Positions 45,914 to 54,550 of a DNA stretch of 64,000 nt are shown here, piece by piece. Each line of letters starts with the position of its first letter. Position 1 is the stretch's first letter. The position numbers were made by a program, and so were the translations under genes. A model generated the notes under the pieces. That model was not told where the DNA came from, did not search any database, and saw nothing but the letters and a program-made list of their open reading frames with translations. This stretch comes from Streptomyces cinerochromogenes (lineage in GTDB: Bacteria; Actinomycetota; Actinomycetes; Streptomycetales; Streptomycetaceae): assembly GCF_014648635.1 (NCBI RefSeq), contig NZ_BMRM01000019.1:1-64000 (forward strand), given 5' to 3'.

Positions 45914-46354
45914 TCAGGTCTCGGCGATCTCCGCGTACAGCTGGGACAGCTCGGGGACCCCGCAGGCCGCCCACTCCTGCCCGGCCGGCACCACCTCCAC
46001 CGCACGGCCGGAGGCGAGCCGCACGACGGGCTCGCCGTCGGGCCGGATCCGCCAGCCGGCGCCGGGTACGGTGCGCACCACGACGGTGCCCAGGTACAGC
46101 CCGGCGTCGTGGCCCAGCCCGGGCAGCGTCTCGGGGTCGTCCCGCCAGCGCGGGGCCATCTGGTCCAGGGCCTCCAGGGAGGCCGGGCTGCCGTCCAGGC
46201 GGACGCCCGCCCGCTCCGCCTGGGAACGCAGCAGCTCGCATTCGGACAGCAGCGCGGCGAGCGCCTCGGGGTCGGAGGAGAGCCCCTCGGGGCCGGCGGT
46301 GAGGGCCGCGTCACCGTTCTTCTTGTGCCGGGGGCCCAGGAACGGAAGGTGCAT
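45914..46354 (-). CDS. Conserved actinobacterial protein, DUF6278-like
   Basis: 146 aa beginning MHLPFLGPRHKKNGD. The body reads LSECELLRSQAERAGVRLDGSPASLEALDQMAPRWRDDPET, then GLYLGTVVVRTVPGAGWRIRPDGEPVVRLASGR, consistent with the small streptomycete family I know as DUF6278, whose function is unknown. No signal, membrane segment or catalytic residue pattern is seen. It lies just 15 bp downstream of the xthA stop on the same strand and may be read from the same transcript. Confidence 0.6.
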   Translation of the reverse strand: MHLPFLGPRHKKNGDAALTAGPEGLSSDPEALAALLSECELLRSQAERAGVRLDGSPASLEALDQMAPRWRDDPETLPGLGHDAGLYLGTVVVRTVPGAGWRIRPDGEPVVRLASGRAVEVVPAGQEWAACGVPELSQLYAEIAET

Positions 46355-46369
46355 GGACCCAGCGTGGCA

Positions 46370-47149
46370 TCACACGTCGAGGTCGACCACCACCGGCGCG
46401 TGGTCGGAGGCGCCCTTGCCCTTGCGCTCCTCCCGGTCGACGTAGGCGTCCTTGACGGCCTGCGCGAACGGCTGGTTGCCGTAGACCAGGTCGATGCGCA
46501 TGCCGCGGTTCTTCGGGAAGCAGAGCTGGCGGTAGTCCCAGTACGTGAACGGGTGGTCGTACTTCAGCGGGCGCGGCACGACGTCGCCGAGGCCCGCCTC
46601 GCGCAGGGCGGCCAGGGCGGCGCGCTCGGCCGACGTGACGTGGGTGGAGCCCTCGAAGGCGGCCGGGTCGAAGACGTCGTCGTCGGTCGGCGCCACGTTG
46701 TAGTCACCCAGGACGGCGAACGGGCGGCTGCCCTGCGCGTCGCCGTACACGGCCGCCTTCAGGGCCTCGAACCACTGGAGCTTGTACGCGTAGTGCGGGT
46801 GGCCGACCTCGCGGCCGTTCGGCACGTACACCGACCAGACGCGGACCGGGCCGCAGGTCGCCGAGATGGCGCGCGGCTCGGTCACACCGTCGAAGCCGGG
46901 GTCGCCCGGCAGGCCCTTGACCACGTCCTCGATGCCGACGCGGGACAGCACCGCCACACCGTTCCACCGGCCGGTGGCGTGCACCGCGGCCTCGTACCCC
47001 AGCTCGCGCAGCTGGCCGAACGGGAACTGCTCCTCGGCGACCTTGGCCTCCTGGAGGCACAGCACGTCGGTGCCGCTGCTCTCCAGCCAGGCCAGCAGCC
47101 GGGGAAGGCGGGCGGTGATCGAGTTCACGTTCCAGGTTGCGATGCGCAT
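46370..47149 (-). CDS. xthA: Exodeoxyribonuclease III
   Basis: 259 aa, typical of ExoIII/AP endonuclease of the EEP superfamily. Metal and catalytic residues are visible: WNVNS (N7), LQEAKV (E34), GDYNVAPTDDDVFD, and the C-terminal SDHAPVVVDLDV with the general-base His. The protein incises abasic sites and trims 3' ends during base-excision repair. The arrangement xthA followed by a small DUF6278-like gene, with an MBL-fold hydrolase gene transcribed in the same direction upstream, looks like a core-genome segment. Confidence 0.95.
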   Translation of the reverse strand: MRIATWNVNSITARLPRLLAWLESSGTDVLCLQEAKVAEEQFPFGQLRELGYEAAVHATGRWNGVAVLSRVGIEDVVKGLPGDPGFDGVTEPRAISATCGPVRVWSVYVPNGREVGHPHYAYKLQWFEALKAAVYGDAQGSRPFAVLGDYNVAPTDDDVFDPAAFEGSTHVTSAERAALAALREAGLGDVVPRPLKYDHPFTYWDYRQLCFPKNRGMRIDLVYGNQPFAQAVKDAYVDREERKGKGASDHAPVVVDLDV

Positions 47150-47184
47150 GCCTCACAACCTACCCGGAGCCGCTGACAACGGGC

Positions 47185-47820
47185 TCAGAGCTCGGTCCAC
47201 GCCCCCGGATGGAGCCGCTGGTGGGCCGTGCCGCCCAGGCGGCCGAGGTGGCCCTCGTAGATCGGCAGGGCGAGGTCGGTGAGCAGGGCGTCGTGGACGT
47301 CGTACGCGCGCTCCGGGCCCACCTCGCGCACGTAGTCGATCACCTCGGAGATCTTGTTCCAGGGGGCCATCACCGGCACCAGCAGCGTCTGGACCGCCCG
47401 GCCGGGGACGGTGAGGGCGTCTCCGGGGTGGAAGACCTTCCCGCCGTCGACCAGGTAGCCGACGTTGGTGACGCGCGGGAGGTCCGGGTGGATCACCGCG
47501 TGCAGCTCGCCGTGGACCTGGACGTCGAAGCCGGCGGCCGTGAAGGTGTCGCCGTGGCCGACGGTGTGCACGCGGCCCGGGAAGGCCGCCGTGATCCGGT
47601 CGGCGACGGACCTCAGCGTCCAGATCTCGGCGGCCGGGTTGTTCTCCATGGCGGCCCGCAGCCGGAACTCGTCGAAGTGGTCCGGGTGCTCGTGGGTGAT
47701 CAGGATCGCGTCCGCGCCGAGCGCCGCGTCCTCCTCGGAGAAGGCGCCCGGATCGATGACGAGGGTCTGCCCGCCCTTGTCGAGGCGGACACAGGCGTGG
47801 GACTTCTTCGTCAGCTTCAT
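47185..47820 (-). CDS. MBL-fold metal-dependent hydrolase
   Basis: 211 aa. The metallo-beta-lactamase signature HEHPDHFDEF (THEHPDH) provides HxHxDH metal ligands. Further ligand candidates are in VQVHGELHAVIHPD and VFHPGDAL. The N-terminus (MKLTKKSHACVRLDKGGQTLVIDPG) is typical of the small UPF0173-like subgroup (L-ascorbate-6-phosphate lactonase/UlaG-like relatives). The metabolic role is not predictable from context. It lies 35 bp upstream of xthA and follows the pcaDC stop by 37 bp. Confidence 0.85.
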   Translation of the reverse strand: MKLTKKSHACVRLDKGGQTLVIDPGAFSEEDAALGADAILITHEHPDHFDEFRLRAAMENNPAAEIWTLRSVADRITAAFPGRVHTVGHGDTFTAAGFDVQVHGELHAVIHPDLPRVTNVGYLVDGGKVFHPGDALTVPGRAVQTLLVPVMAPWNKISEVIDYVREVGPERAYDVHDALLTDLALPIYEGHLGRLGGTAHQRLHPGAWTEL

Positions 47821-47857
47821 GTCTCCCCATCCTGCCGTCTGCGGCCGCCTCCGGGCG

Positions 47858-49153
47858 CTACTCGGCGGGCGTGGTCTCCTCCCGGATCACCTGCTGGGCC
47901 ACCCGGAACGCGCTGTTCGCGGCCGGCACCCCGCAGTAGACGGCCGCCTGGAGCAGCACCTCCTTGATCTCGTCCGGGGTGAGCCCGTTGCGCAGGGCCG
48001 CCCGGGTGTGGAAGGCCAGCTCCTCCAGATGGCCGCCCGCGACCAGCGCGGTGAGCGTGATGCAGCTGCGGGTGCGGCGGTCCAGGCCCGGACGGTCCCA
48101 GATCTCGCCCCAGGCGTAGCGGGTGACGAAGTCCTGGAAGTCCCCGGAGAACGCGTCGGCCTGTGCCAGCGCCCGGTCCACGTGCGCGTCGCCGAGCACC
48201 TCGCGGCGGATCTTCAGCCCGGTCTGGTACCGGTCCGGCGGCCCGGCGGGCTGTGCCGGTGCCGGCGCCGGGGCGATCTCGGCGACCGGCGCGGGCTGCG
48301 GCGCCGCGGCCGGGACCGCGACCGGGACGGCCGGCGTGCCCGGCAGGGCGGTCTGCCCGGTGTCGAAGGGCTGCTGCCAGGCGGTCGTGAAGTGGTGCAC
48401 CAGCAGGTCGGTGACGGCGACGGGCTGCTCGACCGGGACCAGGTGCGAGGCGCCGGGGACGACCGCGAGCCGGGCGTCCGGGATGCCGGCGACCAGGGTG
48501 CGGGCCTCGGCGGGGCCGGTGACCTGGTCGTCGGAGCCGACCAGCACCAGGGTCGGCACCCCGACCCGGCCCAGCTCGGGCCGTACGTCGAAGGCGGCGA
48601 GGGCCTCACAGGCGGCGATGTAGCAGCCCGGGTCGGTGGTGCGGACCATCTGTACGGCCCACTCGGTGATCGCGGGCTGCGCGGCGGCGAACCCTCCGGT
48701 GAACCAGCGGTCGGGTGCGGTCCGGGCGATCGGGTCGAGTCCGTTGGTGCGCACGACCACCCCGCGCTGCCGGAACTCGTCCGCGGTGCCGAACCGCGGC
48801 GAGGCCGCGACCAGCGCGAGCGAGGCGAGCCGCTCGGGGTGGCGCAGGGCCAGCTCGATGCCGATCGCGCCGCCCAGCGCGCAGCCCGCGTAGCCGAACC
48901 GGTGCACGCCGAGCGCGTCCAGCGTGGCCAGCAGCCGGGTGGTCAGCTCGGCGACGGAGCCGGCCGGGTGGGCCGGGGCGCCGCCGTGGCCGGGCAGGTC
49001 GAATCGGAAGACCCGCCACTGCTCGGCCAGCTCCGGCACCTGGCGGTCCCACATGTGCCATGTGGTACCCAGTGAGGGACCCAGGATCAGAACCGGAGCG
49101 TCTTCTGGCCCGTCAAAGCGGTATTGCAGGGTGTTCGGGGGTGTCTCACTCAC
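47858..49153 (-). CDS. pcaDC: Fused 3-oxoadipate enol-lactonase / 4-carboxymuconolactone decarboxylase
   Basis: 431 aa from a GTG (VSETPPNTLQYRF). Residues 1-255 are an alpha/beta-hydrolase of the PcaD type (GPSLGTTWHMW; GYAGCALGGAIGIELA, where the usual nucleophile Ser is Cys, GCALGG). A Pro/Ala linker (about 270-310) leads to the PcaC domain (residues 320-431: RREVLGDAHVDRALA, TRSCITLTALVAGGHLEELAFHTRAALRNGLT). The fusion is common in streptomycetes and carries out two successive steps of protocatechuate degradation. No other pca genes are visible; an IS110 element begins 32 bp upstream, so the gene may be separated from its original promoter. Confidence 0.9.
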   Translation of the reverse strand: MSETPPNTLQYRFDGPEDAPVLILGPSLGTTWHMWDRQVPELAEQWRVFRFDLPGHGGAPAHPAGSVAELTTRLLATLDALGVHRFGYAGCALGGAIGIELALRHPERLASLALVAASPRFGTADEFRQRGVVVRTNGLDPIARTAPDRWFTGGFAAAQPAITEWAVQMVRTTDPGCYIAACEALAAFDVRPELGRVGVPTLVLVGSDDQVTGPAEARTLVAGIPDARLAVVPGASHLVPVEQPVAVTDLLVHHFTTAWQQPFDTGQTALPGTPAVPVAVPAAAPQPAPVAEIAPAPAPAQPAGPPDRYQTGLKIRREVLGDAHVDRALAQADAFSGDFQDFVTRYAWGEIWDRPGLDRRTRSCITLTALVAGGHLEELAFHTRAALRNGLTPDEIKEVLLQAAVYCGVPAANSAFRVAQQVIREETTPAE

Positions 49154-49185
49154 GCCCCAGACCCTCTCACGTCTCACGGACGCCC

Positions 49186-50280
49186 CTATAACGCGGGGGC
49201 GCGGGAGATCGGTCTGACCAGGTTGAAGACCTCTCGGGCGGCATATCGCTTGAGGCATCGGATGACCTCGCGTCGGGTCTTGCCTTCCTGGGTGCGGCGT
49301 TCGTAGTACGCCTGGGTGCGCGGGTCGTGGCGCAGTCGGGTGAACACGGTGCGGTGCAGGGCCGCGTTCGCCCGTCGGTCGCCGCAGTTGAGCCTGCGCG
49401 TGCTCCGACGGCCCGACGAATACTCGACGGGGCTGACTCCGCAAAGGGCAGCAAAAGATGCTTCGGTGTTCAGCCGCTCGGGGTTGTCCCCCATGGTGAT
49501 CAGCAGGGTGACGGCGCTGTCCGGGCCGATGCCCATCGGTACGAGCAGTTGCGGCGCGTGGCGTTCGACGAGCCGGGTCAGGCGTTGGTTCAGCTCATTG
49601 ATCTGTCCGGTGAGCTGCTCAATGCGTCCGGCCAGCATGCGTAATGTCATGTGGGTGGCCTGGGCCACCGCGTCCTCGTCTCCCCCACCGTCGGGTGGGC
49701 CGAGGGTCGCGCAGGTGCGGAACAGCTCGGCAGTGCCCAGGCTCGACAACCGTTCCCGCAGGACGGGATCGGCGATCACTAGGACGGCCTTGAGCTGGTT
49801 GATCGCCTGTGTGCGGGCCTTGACCGCGGAGTCCTTGGCGAGTTTGTAGATCCGGGCGCCGTGCACGGGTCCGTCGCCGGACTTGGCCTGGGCCCGGGTG
49901 CGACCGCTGAGCACGGCTCGCGCTGCGGCCTGCGCATCGAGCGGGTCCGACTTGCCGAGCAGACGGCAGGCCGTGCGGTCGGGCCGGTTCACTTCGAACA
50001 CCTGGATCTGCTGGGTCAGCGGGTAGCGGGACAGGCCCGCGCCGAAGGTACCGGTGCCCTCGACACCGGCCCGGCGCACCGTACCCCGCTTGCGGGCCCA
50101 CACGAGCAGCCGCCGATAGCCGGCCACCGTCGCCGGAAAGGACTCGGTGCCCAGGATCTTGCCCAGTGGGGACACCACGGCGGCGACATGGACCTCGCCG
50201 TGCGTGTCCATGCCCAGGACGACCTCGTCCCGAACAGGAGGATCCGCGCTGGAGGAGGTGCTGTGCTGTCTGGTCGCCAT
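49186..50280 (-). CDS. IS110-family transposase (DEDD RuvC-like)
   Basis: 364 aa, full length. The DEDD residues are Asp25 (GMDTHGEVH), Glu74 (GVEGTGTFG), Asp112 and Asp115 (KSDPLDAQAAARAV). The C-terminal transposase_20 domain (about 225-320) has CGVSPVEYSSGRRS, containing the candidate Ser nucleophile, and the usual KRYAAREVFNLV end. The reading frame has no interruption, so the element may still be active. Coding runs to 49186, only 33 bp before the start codon of pcaDC; the transposase is transcribed toward it and could drive it. Confidence 0.9.
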   Translation of the reverse strand: MATRQHSTSSSADPPVRDEVVLGMDTHGEVHVAAVVSPLGKILGTESFPATVAGYRRLLVWARKRGTVRRAGVEGTGTFGAGLSRYPLTQQIQVFEVNRPDRTACRLLGKSDPLDAQAAARAVLSGRTRAQAKSGDGPVHGARIYKLAKDSAVKARTQAINQLKAVLVIADPVLRERLSSLGTAELFRTCATLGPPDGGGDEDAVAQATHMTLRMLAGRIEQLTGQINELNQRLTRLVERHAPQLLVPMGIGPDSAVTLLITMGDNPERLNTEASFAALCGVSPVEYSSGRRSTRRLNCGDRRANAALHRTVFTRLRHDPRTQAYYERRTQEGKTRREVIRCLKRYAAREVFNLVRPISRAPAL

Positions 50281-50480
50281 GGTGTTTGGCCTCCCGCGTG
50301 GTGACCTGCTGGGCGGATGACACCGGCCCGCTCGGGCGGTCTGAACCGTGATGGCGCCTGGAGCTCGGCAAGGCCCCTCTTGGGACACGCCCTGTGGCTC
50401 GGTGACAGCAGAACCCATCCCGCAACGACGGTCGACAAGCCTGTGACTGAACACTTCGGTCAAAGATCTCAAGAGTCAGA
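49186..50480 (-). mobile_element. IS110-family insertion sequence (ends approximate)
   Basis: The element comprises the transposase gene and probably the ~200 bp of non-coding DNA upstream of it (50281-50480 on the minus strand). IS110 elements have no long terminal inverted repeats, so the ends cannot be read from this single copy. In this group the left non-coding region encodes a structured bridge RNA that directs target and donor recognition. The lower boundary is close to 49160-49186, next to pcaDC. Confidence 0.6.
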
Positions 50481-50865
50481 CCCCCGTCCGGGACGGCATC
50501 GCGCAACCGTCCCATCCATCCCGGCACATCGGCACCCACCGACCACAGCCGGATGGCTTCGCCCGAACCAATGCCCAACCTGGCCGGAGCAGGCTGAGAA
50601 TGAGTTGGCTCCCCGCCCACTCGCGACCGGCAATGACAGACAGCCGTCTGGGCCGCCTTACGGTCGCCCTCCATCGGCCATCGCACGAACGGCTTCGAGC
50701 CCTCATTCTGGTGCACGGTTGTCCGCAAGTCATGGCGCGGGCCGCCAAAGAGACGTCCTAGCAACTCGGCAAGAGCACCGGCGAGTGCTTCGGAACTCGG
50801 CCTACTCGAGTAACGGGGAACCAGCAGCACCGCACGAAGGAGCGCCCGCGTGGAAGGCATGGCGC
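50481..50865. other. Non-coding gap between IS110 and ligase fragment
   Basis: About 385 bp without a convincing gene. Open frames here have poor codon bias. The first part may belong to the IS110 left end; the remainder shows no promoter, hairpin or repeat that I could recognise. Confidence 0.5.
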
Positions 50866-52795
50866 ATGTGGGCGCTGCCGGACCCGATGCTCGCGGCCCC
50901 CGTCTCCGACCCGGCGCCGCCCGATGGGTGGGCCGCCGAGGAGAAGTGGGACGGTTCTCAAGACACCTCGTGATGTCTCATTCGCGTTGGCACCGTTCAC
51001 CTAGGTCACGACTGGTCCTTCGTGCGTGCGCCTGAGGCTTGCCGGGTGTCTGCGCCGCTGCTGACGTGCCGCTGGGTCTCCTGGGGGCCGTGCCAGTCCA
51101 GGCAGACGGCGGTGGCATCGTCTTCGAGCCGGCCGTCGGCGGCGTCCTGGACCGCGGACGTCAGCACCAGTGCGGCCTCCCTCGGGTGCAAATTCCGGGT
51201 GCGCGCCAGCAGAGCGGGCAGGTCGACCTCCTCTCCGTGACGTTCGAGCATGCCGTCGGTGAACATGAGCAGACGGTCACCGGGCCGCAGGTCGAGGTCC
51301 TGCACACGGTAAGGGTGGGGAGTCAGCTCAGACAGCCCGAAGGGATGGTCCACCTCGCAGGTGATCGTCTCCACAGCCCCGTTGCGCATGCGCAGCGGCC
51401 AGGGATGACCGGCGTTGACGAGCCGGGCCCGCCCGGTATGGAGATTGATGCGCAGGAGCTGCCCGGTGGCATGACCGTGGCCGTGTTCGATCAGTGCCTG
51501 GTCTGCCCGGTGGGCCTGTTCGGCCAGGCCGGTGCCCGCCCGGCGGGCACCGCGCAGGGCGCCCACCAGGACCGTGGCGGCCAGGGCGGAATCCATGTCG
51601 TGGCCCATGGGATCGGTCACCGACACGTGCAAGGTGTCGCGGTCCACGGTGTAGTCGAAGGTGTCGCCGCTGAGGTCCTCGGAGGGCTCCAGGTTCCCGC
51701 ACAGGGTGAACTGTGCGGCCTCGCACGACAGCGACAGGGGCAGCAGCTGGTACTGGATTTCAGCTGCCAGGGTGGGGGGCTTGGAGCGTTTGCCCCAGGT
51801 GTAGAGATCGGTGAAGCGGCCGTTGGCGATCACGATGTAGGCCAGGATGTGGGCGGCTTCCCCGACTGCGTCGAGCACGTCCTCGCCAGGGTCGGTCGGC
51901 AGGAGCAGTTCCAGCAGCCCGATCGCATCCCCGCGGTTGGTGACGGGCACGATCACCCGCTGCCCCTCGCCGGTCGCGTCCTGATACAGGCGCTGGGTAC
52001 GGATCACCTCCTCGTAGACGCTGCCGAACAGAGGAATCCGCTCGGCCTGCCCCCCACCCCGAGTGGGGGCGGTGGACAGCCGAGCCACCGCCTTCCCCGT
52101 CAGGTCCACGATGAGGAAAGAGACCTTCGTGGCCTCGAAACGCCGCCGCAGGTCCTCCGCGATCACGTCGACGGCGTCCGCCGGCGCCGCTGTCTCCGCT
52201 GCCGTCAGCAATCGGGTGAGCCGACTCTGTCCACCACTCACGACCGCAGTCCCTTCACAGCCCCCCACCAGCTTGGTAATCACCGCAGTGAGCGTCAATC
52301 CGTGAACGGTCACGCTCCGGCATTCGCCCGCGGACGGGGCCGCCACGGCTGCTCTGTACAAAAGCGGCTCGACGGGCCCATGTCTTAGGAGACACGCCAG
52401 AGTCTGGATAACGATCGCTGGAGAGCGCTGCTCTCTCTGGATGCCGGGCGTTTGGTGTTGCGCTCGCGCAGGGACAGGAACCTCGCACCTTCCTTCCCCG
52501 AGGTTCGTTCCGGGCACGGTCCAGCTGCCGACGCGACGGCCCTGGACGGCGAGCTGGTCGTACGGGAAATCCAGCAGGCTCGCCTTCGAGCGACTCCAGG
52601 GTCGCCTCCAGCGGCGCGGTGCCGGCACTGCCCGGCTCGCCGAGCAGTGGCCCGCCCACTTCGTCGCCTTCGACTTGTTGCGCCTGGCGGGCACCGACAC
52701 GACCAGGTGGCCGTACGCGGGCGCCGCAGGGCCGCTCCGGAACGCCTCTTTGCCGAACAGAACCTCATCGCGCCGTGGGCGCTGTGCCCGTCGTT
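50866..52795 (+). pseudogene. ATP-dependent DNA ligase, split by insertion and frameshifted
   Basis: Fragment 1 (50866-50955) encodes MWALPDPMLAAPV through GWAAEEKWDG, with the adenylated Lys in EEKWDG. Fragment 2 resumes at 52419 with WRALLSLDAGRLVLRSRR, followed in another frame by RLAFERLQGRLQRRGAG and WPAHFVAFDLLRLAGTDTTRW, then again in the first frame by APWALCPS, where similarity stops (about 52795). A continuous enzyme would read KWDG-WRALLS, so 1,463 bp (50956-52418) are inserted precisely between these codons. At least two further frameshifts and loss of the OB-fold half make it non-functional. The inserted DNA encodes a SpoIIE phosphatase on the opposite strand. Confidence 0.8.
51006..52241 (-). 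CDS. SpoIIE-type PP2C phosphatase inserted in the ligase gene
   Basis: 411 aa from a GTG with GAAGGGA 9 nt upstream; an in-frame GTG further upstream (VTVHGLTL...) is a weaker alternative. Residues 10-160 are a GAF-like sensor (VSFLIVDLTGKAVARLS, RVIVPVTNRGDAIGLLELLLP). The C-terminal SpoIIE domain (about 170-385) has GDTFDYTVDRDTLHVSVTDPMGHDMDSA as the metal-binding core, LVNAGHPWPL, GDRLLMFTDGMLE and DDATAVCLDW. Such phosphatases dephosphorylate anti-anti-sigma partners. It is closely related in layout to the phosphatase encoded at 60507-61748. Its reading frame is intact although it lies within inserted DNA. Confidence 0.85.
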   Translation of the reverse strand: MSGGQSRLTRLLTAAETAAPADAVDVIAEDLRRRFEATKVSFLIVDLTGKAVARLSTAPTRGGGQAERIPLFGSVYEEVIRTQRLYQDATGEGQRVIVPVTNRGDAIGLLELLLPTDPGEDVLDAVGEAAHILAYIVIANGRFTDLYTWGKRSKPPTLAAEIQYQLLPLSLSCEAAQFTLCGNLEPSEDLSGDTFDYTVDRDTLHVSVTDPMGHDMDSALAATVLVGALRGARRAGTGLAEQAHRADQALIEHGHGHATGQLLRINLHTGRARLVNAGHPWPLRMRNGAVETITCEVDHPFGLSELTPHPYRVQDLDLRPGDRLLMFTDGMLERHGEEVDLPALLARTRNLHPREAALVLTSAVQDAADGRLEDDATAVCLDWHGPQETQRHVSSGADTRQASGARTKDQS

Positions 52796-53049
52796 CCCGC
52801 TGACCTGGGGATTCACGAAACTGCGGACAGAGCCCTGAAAACGGCCAGGGCTACTTGTCGCCCCACTTGGTCCGGCGTTCAACGGAGTGGGGAGTTTCAG
52901 CGAGCGTCGCGCCCGCTGCCGACCACGCGGCCGGTACGTTGGCGGCCACCGGTCCCGGCTGACATGGACCCCCAACGCAGCCGGCCCGCAATCCCGCAGT
53001 TCAGGGGCGGCCACCCCGCCGACCTGACCGCCGAATACCGAGCCGGGTC
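52796..53049. other. Degenerate spacer between ligase and phosphatase remnants
   Basis: 254 bp with no credible coding frame, hairpin or repeat. It follows the last recognisable ligase codon (52795) and precedes the first recognisable part of the decayed PAS/GAF gene on the other strand. Confidence 0.5.
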
Positions 53050-53900
53050 CCATGGCCGGCCGCTTCACCGTGCCGTCGGGCCCGTTCCGTGGGGCATTCC
53101 TCGATACCGATGACCCGCAGCAGTTCCAGCCGCTCGCGAGCCTCGGCGACGCCGAGCGCGGCGCCGTGGCCGGCGAGCAGAAGACGGATGCCGCACCGGC
53201 CGCTCCCAGGAAGGCGCTGTGCACGGTGGCCAGCGGGGAGTCGGGCGGTGTGTCCAGGTCCACCCGCTTCTGAAGGACGGGAGCGCCTCCGTTCAGTACC
53301 TGGACCAGGGGCGAGTGGGTCGCCTCCCCAACCGGGGGGGCAGATGACGCGCCAGTCCTCCGGCCGGGCTTCACGGCTCTCCGGGCCGGTCACGGCAACT
53401 CGGTGCACCTGACGGGAGCCGACCCGCGGGTCCACCGGGAGCAAGGCTGCGGCTCAACCGGGCGAGGGCCTCGTCCACCTCCAGGGTGTGACCGAGCACG
53501 TCGGTGATCTCCGCGACGAGTGTCAACCGCTCGGCGAGACTCTCCAGAGCGCGCGCACGAGCGGCTCGTTCCGCCTGTCCCATCCGTTCTGACTGCCCCG
53601 CACGTTCCGCGCGTTCCCTACCGGCACGGCGGTCCGCCGCGGTCTCGACGATCAGCACGACCAGGTCACGCAGACGCCGGAGACGTCGTCCACCAGGGGG
53701 GTGGCCGACGAGGAGACCGGGACCAGCAGTCCGTCACCACGCAGGCATCTGCAGTCGTCCCCGCGTGCCGAACGCCTCTCGGCCAGTGCCCACAGCAGCG
53801 GGCAGCGCTCCCGCGGGATGAGGGCACCTCCCGGGTCGCGATGGCACAGGGTCGTGCGTGGAACTCGCCGTCACCACCCGCCAGACCAACGGCAGGGCCA
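53050..53900 (-). pseudogene. Decayed PAS-GAF regulatory (phosphatase-type) gene
   Basis: Reading the minus strand, the order is: a PAS-like segment (DGEFHAR..., RCPLLWALAE, GDGLLVPVSSSATPLVDD, near 53880-53700); then in another frame the charged helix with RLTLVAEITDVLGHTLEVDE (53660-53470); then GAF pieces RVAVTGPESREARPEDW and PLVQVLNGGAPVLQKRVDL (53440-53260), PPDSPLATVHSAFLGAAGAAS and HGAALGV (to about 53150). At least three frameshifts and a missing C-terminal catalytic domain show it is dead. The order PAS, helix, GAF is that of streptomycete SpoIIE-phosphatase sensors. Confidence 0.7.
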
Positions 53901-54204
53901 TGGGCACCACCACTACGGTCCCGTCAGCGGCTCCCCCGGCTCGTTGGCTGAACCGGAGGAGCCTGAGTCGAGCCAGCCCCATGGATACGCTGCTGAACGC
54001 GGCCCACCTCCGGGTCCCCCTCCCGAGTCCCCCGCACCCGAAAGCCTGCCGCGATGTGCGACAGGCGCTCAATCGGAGCAGCGACCGGTCGTGCGCAGAA
54101 CCCCGGGAGGAGGGGATGCTCTGGGACGCCGCGATCAGGACGTCTTCTTCCGGCTGCGGTTGATGCACTCCGAACGCACGGCCGTCCGCGTCGGCACCGG
54201 AGAC
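53901..54204. other. Gap with no recognisable gene
   Basis: About 300 bp between the decayed PAS/GAF gene and the transposase remnant. Open frames on both strands lack biased codon use. No regulatory structure was recognised. Confidence 0.4.
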
Positions 54205-54420
54205 CCTCGAACCGACTCTGAAGACGGTCAGCCGAGCCAGGACGACACCACCCGGCCTCGTGATCCTGCCCCGGCGTCTGGTGGTCGAGCAGTCCTTCGC
54301 CCGGATCAGGCGCGCCCGCAGGCACCGCGACCATGGACGGCACATCCCGCGATCCGAGCGGTACTGATCGTCGCAGGGCAGGGCCCACCGTCATGGCCGA
54401 GTTGAACCCTGAGTGAGCTC
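54205..54420 (+). pseudogene. C-terminal remnant of an IS5-like transposase
   Basis: The plus strand reads TLKTVSRARTTPPGLVILPR, then RRLVVEQSFARIRRARRHRD, which fits the conserved end of IS5-type transposases (VVLPRRWVVERSFAW...RRNxRDYE). The sequence then continues in a second frame (HPAIRAVLIVAGQG, for the SEAxITxAAIxxM region). No N-terminal part or element end is visible, so only a frameshifted tail survives. Confidence 0.65.
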
Positions 54421-54550
54421 CGCTCCACCGGCCGCTGCGCGCCGTGGAACGGGATGCACGAAAACGGCAACCTGGGGTAATAGTCGAACTGTCGTCCTCG
54501 CAATTCCGTACGGCACCGGCGACCCGGACGGGAAACCCGAGGTCTGGGAT

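Noticed and set aside
45809..47176. 455-codon plus-strand frame across xthA
   Set aside because: Antisense to the unmistakable exonuclease III gene and without a domain.
50317..50973. 218-codon plus-strand frame upstream of the ligase fragment
   Set aside because: Only its last ~35 codons (from 50866) match a ligase; the upstream part lacks codon bias and overlaps the possible IS110 left end.
52385..53374. Possible single intact gene in the zone after the ligase
   Set aside because: The apparent frame joins pieces of a frameshifted GAF region with unrelated sequence; it is part of a decayed gene, not one protein.
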